Shown one piece after another: positions 1-5,900 of a stretch of DNA of 5,900 nt. This DNA comes from Cyclobacteriaceae bacterium (GTDB lineage Bacteria; Bacteroidota; Bacteroidia; Cytophagales; Cyclobacteriaceae), in the NCBI GenBank assembly GCA_947458795.1, contig CANHCD010000145.1:1-5900 (forward strand). Direction: 5' to 3'. Every line of letters starts with the position of its first letter. The stretch's first letter is position 1. The notes under the pieces are model-generated. The model searched no databases, had not been told where the DNA came from, and saw only the letters and a program-made list of their open reading frames with translations. Made by a program: the position numbers and the translations under genes.

Positions 1-1230
1 ATCAGTTCCTTGGATTGGGGAACGGGTACGACCAAAGTGATGCTCTGGTCGCAGATGCATGGCAACGAGAGCACGGCGACCATGGCCTTGTTTGATCTAT
101 TTAATTTTCTAGAAGGAAAAGGTGACGCGCACCAGGAATTGCGGGACTTACTTCGATCCCAATTGCAACTCAAGTTTATCCCCATGCTCAACCCGGATGG
201 GGCAGATGCATTCAAGCGGAGAAATGCCTTGGATATCGACCTCAACCGTGATGCAATTTCCTTGATTTCGCCAGAGGCGGAAATCTTGAAAAAAGCGCGA
301 GACGACTTTGAGCCCGAGTTTGGCTTCAACCTCCACGATCAACAGATCTACTACAACGTGGTCAATACCCCCAAGCAAGCCACGATTTCCCTGTTGGCGC
401 CGGCATACAACGAAGCCACGGAGATCAATGAAGTTCGCGGAAGGGCCATGCAGACCATTGCAGGGATGAACGAGCTCCTGCAGGAATTGATTCCTGGACA
501 GGTGGGCAAGTATGACGATGCCTTTGAGCCAAGAGCTTTTGGGGATAACATTCAGAAATGGGGCACGAGCACCATTTTGATTGAGTCCGGAGGCTTAGTC
601 GGAGATACCGAAAAGCAAGAAATCCGCAAGATCAACTTTATGATTCTCTTGAATGCCCTGCATTCCATCGCAACAAAGAGCTATACCCAGTACCAGACGG
701 CGGAGTATTTTGCCATTCCAGACAATGGAATTCAGTTGATGGATTTGGTGATCAACGAGGTGCAGGTGCCCGTCAATGGAAACTGGTATCCGGTAGATCT
801 AGCTATCCGAAGACGGGAAACGGAGTCTGCAGGAGGATACTTCCTTGCTGGCTCAGTGGAGGACCTAGGGGATATGCAAGTGTTTTTTGGGATGGAAACT
901 CTAGATGCCTCTGGCCTGAAGTATCAGGAAGGCAAGGTGTATCCTGCTCCTATTGAAAGTGTAAAGGAAGTCACGCCTGAAAAAGCAATGGAACTCCTGC
1001 GTCAGGGCTTTATGGCCATCAAAGTGAAACAGGGAAGCCCAAGGCAGTTGCACGAATTACCGTTGGTGGTGTTGAAAAGCAGTGACAAGTATTCCGGAGG
1101 ATGGACTACCGGGGCGGCACCCAACTTTTTCTTAACTCGGGAAGGGAAACTAACCCACGCGGTGGTGAACGGGCACCTGATTGACCTAAGTCGCCTTCCT
1201 ACTGAAAAATTCCGGAACCGCATCTTTTGA
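1..1230 (+). CDS. M14 family zinc carboxypeptidase-like metallopeptidase (5' end missing)
   Basis: Predicted zinc peptidase of the M14 (carboxypeptidase A-like) family; its substrate cannot be told from the sequence. The frame is open from base 1, so the N-terminus, including any signal peptide, lies outside the window. All family landmarks are present in order. The HxxE zinc pair is in the motif MHGNE (His codon 58-60, Glu codon 67-69). It is followed by NPDG and by RRNALDIDLNR, the substrate-binding arginine region. The third zinc ligand is His in FNLHDQ (codon 334-336), and the catalytic Glu is in ILIESGG (codon 583-585). The catalytic domain therefore appears intact and active. About 190 further residues follow, with no motif I recognise; a similar tail is, as far as I recall, common in Bacteroidota members. 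An in-frame TTG at base 10 lies only 16 codons before the zinc His, too close to be the true start. rlmF follows after 28 nt, so the two may be co-transcribed. Confidence 0.88.
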   Translation: MSSLDWGTGTTKVMLWSQMHGNESTATMALFDLFNFLEGKGDAHQELRDLLRSQLQLKFIPMLNPDGADAFKRRNALDIDLNRDAISLISPEAEILKKARDDFEPEFGFNLHDQQIYYNVVNTPKQATISLLAPAYNEATEINEVRGRAMQTIAGMNELLQELIPGQVGKYDDAFEPRAFGDNIQKWGTSTILIESGGLVGDTEKQEIRKINFMILLNALHSIATKSYTQYQTAEYFAIPDNGIQLMDLVINEVQVPVNGNWYPVDLAIRRRETESAGGYFLAGSVEDLGDMQVFFGMETLDASGLKYQEGKVYPAPIESVKEVTPEKAMELLRQGFMAIKVKQGSPRQLHELPLVVLKSSDKYSGGWTTGAAPNFFLTREGKLTHAVVNGHLIDLSRLPTEKFRNRIF

Positions 1231-1236
1231 TGCGGT
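1217..1236 (+). repeat. Perfect 8-bp inverted repeat over the stop codon of the M14 gene
   Basis: The arms ACCGCATC and GATGCGGT are fully complementary and separated by a TTTT loop. The TGA stop of the peptidase gene begins at the last T of the loop. No T-run follows the 3' arm, so it does not meet the usual pattern of an intrinsic terminator. It could be an mRNA hairpin between the two genes, a weak attenuator, or chance. Confidence 0.4.
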
Positions 1237-1258
1237 AGGACCCATCTAGGCTAAATCC

Positions 1259-2170
1259 ATGAAATCCAAAGAAAAAGGGGCTGGTCTCCATCCCCGCAAT
1301 ATTCATCAAGGACGCTACGATCTTCCCGCCTTGGCGGAGACAGTTCCGGAATTGAAAGAAGTCATTTATACCAATGCCTATGGGCAATTAAGCATTGACT
1401 TTGCCAATCCAAGCGCGGTCAAATTGCTCAATAAAGCCCTGCTGCTCCATTTCTACGAGCTAAGTTACTGGGATATCCCCGAGGGATACCTCTGTCCACC
1501 AATTCCAGGGAGGGCAGATTATGTCCTACATGTAGGAGATCTGCTAGCTCGGGATCACGACCGAAAAGTTCCTCAAGGCGCTGAAATACGGGTACTAGAT
1601 ATAGGAACCGGCGCCAATCTGATTTATCCCATTTTGGGAACGAGTCTCTTTGGGTGGAATTTTGTGGGCACTGAAATTGAGTTTCAGGCCCTGTCCAATG
1701 CAGCAGAAATCATCTCGTCCAATTCAAGGCTTGTGGACAAGGTAGCGCTGCGGTACCAGGCGGATCCAGCGGTAATTTTCCAATCTGTCATTGAAGAAGG
1801 AGAATATTTCGATCTGAGTATATGCAATCCTCCCTTCCATGAGTCTGCCGACATGGCTAGACAGGGGAGTCAACGGAAAATCAAAAACCTCAAAGGGGAT
1901 GCCCCTGCCGACCCAATATTGAATTTTGGGGGTCAGGCAACCGAGTTATGGACTGTTGGAGGGGAAATTGGATTTATCGGAAGAATGATTCAGGAGAGTG
2001 TAACCGTTCAATCGCAGGTAGGCTGGTTTACGGTACTGGTTTCCAAAAGCACACATCTATCTTACTTCCAGGGACAACTCGAAAAAGTAGGAGTAAAGTC
2101 TCAACGGGTCATCGAAATGGGCCAAGGAAATAAGCGGAGTCGAATTTTGGCTTGGAGTTTTCTCCGTTAA
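1259..2170 (+). CDS. rlmF: 23S rRNA (adenine(1618)-N(6))-methyltransferase RlmF
   Basis: S-adenosylmethionine-dependent methyltransferase that, in its characterised E. coli homologue (RlmF/YbiN), makes m6A at position 1618 of 23S rRNA. It acts in the cytoplasm during ribosome assembly. The protein has 303 residues, close to the roughly 308 of the E. coli enzyme. The N-terminal block HPRNIHQGRYD (residues 11-21) is typical of the family, as is PPIPGRADY (80-88). The SAM-binding motif LDIGTGANLIYP spans 113-124, GTEIE lies at 137-141, and the N6-adenine catalytic motif NPPFH is at 190-194. The ATG at 1259 is the first possible start, because an in-frame TAG lies 12 nt upstream. No Shine-Dalgarno sequence is evident, as is common in Bacteroidota. 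It sits 28 nt after the M14 gene and may share its transcript. It converges with the glycosyltransferase gene that begins the polysaccharide block. No key residue appears to be missing. Confidence 0.95.
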   Translation: MKSKEKGAGLHPRNIHQGRYDLPALAETVPELKEVIYTNAYGQLSIDFANPSAVKLLNKALLLHFYELSYWDIPEGYLCPPIPGRADYVLHVGDLLARDHDRKVPQGAEIRVLDIGTGANLIYPILGTSLFGWNFVGTEIEFQALSNAAEIISSNSRLVDKVALRYQADPAVIFQSVIEEGEYFDLSICNPPFHESADMARQGSQRKIKNLKGDAPADPILNFGGQATELWTVGGEIGFIGRMIQESVTVQSQVGWFTVLVSKSTHLSYFQGQLEKVGVKSQRVIEMGQGNKRSRILAWSFLR

Positions 2171-2189
2171 TCCACTTTAGAAAAAATAA

Positions 2190-2256
2190 TTCACGCAGAT
2201 AACCGCAGAAAAGGTGACGCAGATCAGCGGTATTTTTCCGTCTAGATCCGCGTGAA
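2190..2256. repeat. Convergent intergenic element: ACGCAGAT-type repeats forming hairpins
   Basis: This lies between the convergent ends of rlmF and the minus-strand glycosyltransferase. Three related 8-mers occur on the plus strand: ACGCAGAT (2193-2200), CCGCAGAA (2203-2210) and ACGCAGAT (2217-2224). A single 3' arm (2246-2256, ATCCGCGTGAA) pairs with the first unit, TTCACGCAGAT at 2190-2200, at 10 of 11 positions. Extended to 2245, the same arm can instead pair with the third unit (2217-2225, 8 of 9), giving a compact hairpin whose inner AGCGG/CCG bases also pair. For the minus strand, the outer stem is followed by a T-rich run (complement of 2181-2189), which suits termination of the glycosyltransferase operon. 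For the plus strand the bases after the stem are A-rich, so termination of rlmF is less obvious. From memory, CGCAGAT-rich intergenic repeats are frequent in Bacteroidota genomes. Confidence 0.5.
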
Positions 2257-2263
2257 AAAACAT

Positions 2264-3394
2264 TTACTTTTTTGCTAGCCTGTGGAAAACTTCCAGGTAC
2301 TGGTCTGTTACCCGATCCCAGGAGTATTTGGCAGTAAGCCCTTGACGAGCAGTTTGCCGCAACTCCTGAAGTTCAGCGGCCCCAGCCTCGGCTTTTTCCA
2401 CGAGTTGCTGTACTGCCTCACTCGTTTTCTCGAAATACCACCCATGCTTTCCGTTTTGGAGCATCTCCTGGTTGAAGGGTGTATTTAAGGCTAGAATGGC
2501 ACAGCCATAGCCCAAAGCTTTCAGCATGGCCGGGTTGGTGCCACCGAATTCATGCCCATGAAAATAGGCGTAACAATGTGAATAGAGGGAGGCAAGTACC
2601 AGCGGATCGGTAACATAGCCGGTAAAAAGGACGCGGGGTCCCTCCTGCTTTTTCACTTGCTGAGCCCAGGCATCCGAGAAAGGTGCATCGCCCACAATGA
2701 CGAGGGGCTTGTTTGATTTGGATTGAAGGAATCCTTCGATAATCAGATCGGCATTGTTGTCCGGAATCAAACGTCCCACAATCAGGTAATACTCCCGAGA
2801 GTGGAGTTTCCAGGTTTGCAAGGGACTATCCTCCACATCCTCCTTGGGGTTGGCGCCATAGGCAATCACGACCGAGTCTTTCTGAAATTCCTCCAGGTAG
2901 ACCCTACGCATCTCATCCGAATCGTTGATGATCTGGTCAAAAGAGCGGGTAGCCATCTTGGAGGCCCACTTAAAGTACCGTGCTCCCCAGCCCTTCCATT
3001 TGGGACGAAGCCATTCCAGACCATCTACGTTGATGGCCGTGGGCTTCCCAAAAATGCGGGCGAGCCACCCGAAAGGGCCATTCCCAGAGTTGACCACGAA
3101 AATCACATCCACATCCGAAAAGCAGGCATGCAGCATGGAAAAAAACGTATGGCTCAGCTGCGTGAGGCTTTTGGTTTCAAGAGCTGGCGTGTAGATGCAC
3201 TCGATGCCATTGACAAATCGGGTGCGTGTGGAAAACAAGGATCGGTGGTTGTAGACCCGCACCTGCACTCCTCTGGCTTGCAAGCGCTCCCCCAATTCTT
3301 TCACCAGGGTATCGTATCCCCCATAGACATAGGGGTAGCCTTTGGCGCCCATGATGGCTACTTTTATATCAACAGGTGACGGCTTGCTTACCAT
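2264..3394 (-). CDS. Glycosyltransferase with DUF1972-type N-terminus (WchF-like, possible rhamnosyltransferase)
   Basis: Predicted cytoplasmic GT-B glycosyltransferase of 376 residues that adds a sugar to a surface polysaccharide repeat unit. The N-terminal Rossmann half carries KVAIMGAKGYPYVYGGYDTL (11-30), matching the GxxGxPxxYGG(F/Y)(D/E)T pattern of DUF1972 proteins. Characterised relatives include the pneumococcal rhamnosyltransferase WchF; donor and acceptor here are not deducible. The C-terminal half has the nucleotide-sugar-binding features YYLIVGRLIPDNNADLIIEGF (202-222), LVIVGDAP (231-238), LFTGYV (266-271) and HGHEFGGTNPAMLKALGYG (279-297). Residue 292 is Lys (AAA at 2519-2521), where related proteins as I recall have the second Glu of the signature. 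No signal peptide or membrane span is seen. The ATG at 3394 is preceded directly by an in-frame TAA, so no earlier start exists. It follows the GT4 gene by 30 nt and is the last gene of the operon. Its GC content is clearly higher than that of the upstream gene. Confidence 0.88.
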   Translation of the reverse strand: MVSKPSPVDIKVAIMGAKGYPYVYGGYDTLVKELGERLQARGVQVRVYNHRSLFSTRTRFVNGIECIYTPALETKSLTQLSHTFFSMLHACFSDVDVIFVVNSGNGPFGWLARIFGKPTAINVDGLEWLRPKWKGWGARYFKWASKMATRSFDQIINDSDEMRRVYLEEFQKDSVVIAYGANPKEDVEDSPLQTWKLHSREYYLIVGRLIPDNNADLIIEGFLQSKSNKPLVIVGDAPFSDAWAQQVKKQEGPRVLFTGYVTDPLVLASLYSHCYAYFHGHEFGGTNPAMLKALGYGCAILALNTPFNQEMLQNGKHGWYFEKTSEAVQQLVEKAEAGAAELQELRQTARQGLTAKYSWDRVTDQYLEVFHRLAKK

Positions 3395-3424
3395 TTATTC
3401 ACGCATTTTTGATAAAGTCTTCTC

Positions 3425-4561
3425 CTATCTCTTCAAAATTTCTTTAAAGGCCTGTTCTAAAGATAGAAAAAACTTCTCCGCCGAAAATTCCTGCAACCTG
3501 ATTCTCCCCTTTCCCCCCAATTCCTTTCTTAGATCAGGATCATCTACCAAAAGTTTCATAGACTGAATTAATGATTCCGCCTCATTTTTTTCCAAAATCA
3601 AAGCAGCATCACCCGCCACTTCCATCAAGGCCCCCTGTCGTGAAATGATGACGGGCAGCCCAAACGAGAATGCTTCCAATACCGGCAATCCAAACCCTTC
3701 ATTTGTGGAAGGGAAAACATAGCCCAAGGCATGCTGGAAATAAGACGCCAATTGCTCTTGGCTTACATATCCCGTGAAATCGACTTTATCAGTCAATCTC
3801 AGGGTGGTGACCAATTCAACCAAATGATCGTAATCATCTAAAGTTTCTCTAGGACCTCTTTGTCCGACCAGCACCAAACGGAGGCGTTCATAGCCTTCCA
3901 TTTTTGTAAGTTTATCAAATGCCTGAATTAGTAAACCTAGGTTTTTTCTTTTCTCCAATACCCCGACATGAAGAAAATAGGCTGCTTGTGTAGTCGATTT
4001 CAAATCCGATAGGGCTAAGCTTTCCGAAAGCCCAGAAGCCTGATAAACCACTTGAATTGGAATAGACTTAAATGGAGGCAATTGGTGCAGCCGCGTTTTG
4101 GAAAAATGAGTTATCGTGATGATTTCCCCATTTTTTTGCAATCCTTTTTCTAAAAAATAGAGGTAATACTTCAACCAAAGACGTTGGTAATGTTCAGGGG
4201 TATCCCAAAAACAGGTGTCATGGACGACGGAAACTTTTTTTCCTTTAGCGAAAATCGGACTTAAAATGTCAGGACTGAAGACGATCGACGCTTGGTGGTA
4301 ATAAGAGATTATCGGCAAGACCACCTGCTTTCTAAAGAAATAGAGCAGCTGAAAAAGGATGTTTTTCCACTTGGCTGTTTTTCCTCGAAAGAACTGATTT
4401 TGCTTTACTTTCTGATAATTGGGGCTGATGATATACTCAAAATCGCTGTTGTTTTTTTTGAGAATCTCATCGCAAAGGGTAACTATATAGGTCTTGATCC
4501 CTGTTTGTGCCACATACAGGTAAAATACATCCACCACTACTTTTGGCCTATGCTTCTTCAT
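3425..4561 (-). CDS. GT4 family glycosyltransferase (mannosyltransferase-like)
   Basis: Predicted retaining GT-B glycosyltransferase of 378 residues, acting at the cytoplasmic face of the membrane on a lipid-linked polysaccharide precursor. The N-terminal acceptor half has the glycine-poor start VVVDVFYLYVAQTGIKTYI (8-26) and the blocks VVHDTCFWDTPEHY (112-125) and ITHFSKTRL (150-158). The C-terminal half has LHVGVLEKRKNLGLLIQAF (197-215), LVLVGQRG (229-236), VDFTGYVSQEQL (270-281) and the signature PSTNEGFGLPVLEAF (284-298). In that signature E288 and E296 form an intact EX7E pair. The pattern resembles the MtfB-like mannosyltransferases of GT4, but the sugar is not determinable. The start ATG lies inside the end of the upstream polymerase gene, a 14-nt overlap that suggests translational coupling. 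The gene is AT-rich, about 35% GC in five hand-counted lines, against roughly 50% in the left-hand genes. That points to separate acquisition. An A8 run occurs at codons 35-37. Confidence 0.92.
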   Translation of the reverse strand: MKKHRPKVVVDVFYLYVAQTGIKTYIVTLCDEILKKNNSDFEYIISPNYQKVKQNQFFRGKTAKWKNILFQLLYFFRKQVVLPIISYYHQASIVFSPDILSPIFAKGKKVSVVHDTCFWDTPEHYQRLWLKYYLYFLEKGLQKNGEIITITHFSKTRLHQLPPFKSIPIQVVYQASGLSESLALSDLKSTTQAAYFLHVGVLEKRKNLGLLIQAFDKLTKMEGYERLRLVLVGQRGPRETLDDYDHLVELVTTLRLTDKVDFTGYVSQEQLASYFQHALGYVFPSTNEGFGLPVLEAFSFGLPVIISRQGALMEVAGDAALILEKNEAESLIQSMKLLVDDPDLRKELGGKGRIRLQEFSAEKFFLSLEQAFKEILKR

Positions 4562-5900
4562 TTTTGATTTTGGAGTATTCGTTCATGGCATAGCCTACCA
4601 TCCACCAGGTGATCCAAGTTACGTAGGCAAACAGCTCTGCGTTGGACGTGAAAAGGGGCAATAAGAGCCCTGTTTTTACCGCTGCGGCTGTAAATGCAAT
4701 TCGTGCCGTCATGACGTTTTCAGTTAGCCTGAAAACCTGAATAGACCGGCTTATGGAAAACCCTAAAAGAAGGATGTATAAAAACATTCCTAAAAATCCC
4801 AGCTGCACCCCATAGATTAGGAATTGGTTTTCCCCTCCGATCCGTACTTCATCGGTGACACTACCGGAGTTGCCACTCATGGCCAATCCGACACCCAAGG
4901 GATTTTGGATCATGGAGTCCAAGGCAGTTATCCATTCCAACACATGGCCTACGCTTGAGGCATTTTGGAATGTTATTGTATCGATTACGAAATAATAGAA
5001 GTCTTCAGAGGCAAAGAATACGACGAAGATGACAAATGCTGCAACTAGACTGAAACCAAATAAGATCAATCGATAAAGCTTAAAAATCACGGCAATAAAA
5101 AACAGCATGATAAAAAAAGCCCCAAATGCAGACCTTGAACTCGAGAAAAACAGACTTCCCATGGAGCAGAGCATGACAAGAGTGTAGGGGAAACTTTCTT
5201 CTCTTTTGGATGTCAAAAACCAGATTAGCCCTGCTGCAAAACCTAAAAGCACGGAACTGGCCAACTCCAAAGGGTCTGCAAAAAACGAGGCCAGTCTCTT
5301 GGTCATGGCTTGGGTTTCGAAGGTCCAGGATAGCCCAAAATTGCCAGAGGGCACCATATCGTATATGCCATAATTGAAAAGGGCATATCCCGTAAAGGTT
5401 TGTAAATGGGAACCGATAAATGCTTCAAAGAGATTGACCACGAAAGCAGAAAACGCAATCACAAAAATGATCTGAAACAATCGTTTGACTTCAAAATCCT
5501 CGAAATTGGTGTTTCTACCCACGAAATATACCAGTCCTGGGATTAGAATATTTTTGAAGTAAAGTGCTTTTTCTACAAAACTGGGCTCTCCGATGGGTAA
5601 TAAAAGAAAGATAAATGCCAAGCCAATAAATGCCAATAAGAGCCATTCCACTGTTTGAAAGCGAATGGGATACTCAAAAATCTTTCGCCTGTAGAGTAAA
5701 AAAATCAACACAGATCCGATGACCACTAAGTCCTTGGCCACCTGGAACAAGGTGATTGGCAGTTTGGAATTTGTTGCCTGAAATAAAATACTTAAGAAGG
5801 TGGTATGAAAGGGGAGGTAGGCCGCCAAAAAAAACAAAAACCATGAATCTAAACTTTGGTCCGCAGCATCCTGCTGCCCACGGAGTATTAAGATTAATTC
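4548..5900 (-). CDS. O-antigen ligase/polymerase-family membrane protein (5' end missing)
   Basis: Polytopic inner-membrane protein of the Wzy/WaaL superfamily (O-antigen ligase domain). It probably polymerises or transfers polysaccharide repeat units at the periplasmic face. At least 450 residues are visible. The frame stays open to the right edge with no ATG, so the start is probably outside; a TTG at 5837 is the only alternative initiator I noted and is unconvincing. Numbering from that codon, about 10-12 hydrophobic spans are seen, for example near 31-50, 64-81, 121-141, 190-210, 237-252, 256-278, 343-365 and 405-420. Family-like features are FFSSSRSAFGAFF (230-242), then SSVGHVLEWITALDSMIQNP (304-323) with GVG directly after it in a long loop, and GGENQFLIYGVQLGFLGMFLY (334-354), resembling the (H/E)NxFL...GxxG motif. 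Polymerase and ligase cannot be separated by sequence. The presence of linked glycosyltransferases favours a repeat-unit polymerase. It overlaps the GT4 gene by 14 nt and is the most upstream visible gene of the operon. Confidence 0.82.
   Translation of the reverse strand, partial: ELILILRGQQDAADQSLDSWFLFFLAAYLPFHTTFLSILFQATNSKLPITLFQVAKDLVVIGSVLIFLLYRRKIFEYPIRFQTVEWLLLAFIGLAFIFLLLPIGEPSFVEKALYFKNILIPGLVYFVGRNTNFEDFEVKRLFQIIFVIAFSAFVVNLFEAFIGSHLQTFTGYALFNYGIYDMVPSGNFGLSWTFETQAMTKRLASFFADPLELASSVLLGFAAGLIWFLTSKREESFPYTLVMLCSMGSLFFSSSRSAFGAFFIMLFFIAVIFKLYRLILFGFSLVAAFVIFVVFFASEDFYYFVIDTITFQNASSVGHVLEWITALDSMIQNPLGVGLAMSGNSGSVTDEVRIGGENQFLIYGVQLGFLGMFLYILLLGFSISRSIQVFRLTENVMTARIAFTAAAVKTGLLLPLFTSNAELFAYVTWITWWMVGYAMNEYSKIKNEEA

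Noticed and set aside
10..12. TTG as the start of the M14 peptidase
   Set aside because: The frame is open to base 1, and the zinc-binding motif would fall at residue 17, leaving out the N-terminal part of the catalytic domain normally present in M14 proteins.
2193..2224. Possible CRISPR-like direct repeats
   Set aside because: The units are 8-mers with 2 to 6 nt spacers and only three copies, far from CRISPR repeat and spacer sizes, and no cas gene is nearby.
2723..3379. Long plus-strand open frame of 218 codons opposite the DUF1972-type glycosyltransferase
   Set aside because: It lies wholly antisense to a gene with clear family motifs, its translation shows no recognisable domain, and the high GC of the region favours spurious antisense frames.
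3507..3518. C4-T3-C6 tract (G-rich on the coding strand) near the 3' end of the GT4 gene as a phase-variation site
   Set aside because: The longest run is six bases and is interrupted. It encodes a normal Gly/Lys stretch, and the reading frame is intact.
4292..4567. Plus-strand open frame of 91 codons opposite the 5' end of the GT4 gene
   Set aside because: It is antisense to conserved glycosyltransferase coding sequence and has no recognisable motif or separate start signal.
5835..5837. TTG as the start of the polymerase gene
   Set aside because: The frame continues to the right edge for 21 more codons that read as plausible protein, and starting here would cut into the first hydrophobic segment. 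A start outside the window is more likely.

Overview
The window looks like chromosomal DNA from a Bacteroidota bacterium. The evidence is the character of the M14 peptidase and RlmF proteins, starts without clear Shine-Dalgarno sequences, and base composition near 50% GC in the two left-hand genes. A Cytophagales member such as a Cyclobacteriaceae is my guess, but I cannot establish the family from sequence alone.

Layout: bases 1-2170 carry two plus-strand genes. The first is the 3' part of an M14-type zinc carboxypeptidase-like protein, cut by the left edge. After 28 nt comes a complete rlmF, encoding the 23S rRNA m6A1618 methyltransferase. Bases 2171-2263 are a short convergent intergenic region with a repeat-rich, hairpin-forming element built on ACGCAGAT-like units. 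Bases 2264-5900 carry three minus-strand genes in one apparent operon, transcribed right to left: a polytopic O-antigen ligase/polymerase-type protein (5' end beyond the right edge), a GT4 glycosyltransferase overlapping it by 14 nt, and a second glycosyltransferase of the DUF1972/WchF-like type 30 nt further on.

The three minus-strand genes look like the distal end of a surface polysaccharide locus (capsule, exopolysaccharide or O-antigen). The glycosyltransferases would add sugars to a lipid-linked repeat unit in the cytoplasm, and the membrane protein would polymerise or transfer the units at the periplasmic face. The locus ends at the convergent hairpin region, beyond which lie unrelated genes. 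Base composition changes sharply inside the operon: hand-counted lines give about 35% GC in the GT4 gene and about 55% in the DUF1972-type gene. This fits the mosaic assembly usual for such loci.

I found no mobile element, CRISPR array, tRNA or rRNA, and no evidence of an undescribed system. The items worth a second look are the convergent repeat, the GC break, and a lysine where the second glutamate of the GT4 signature is expected in the last glycosyltransferase.
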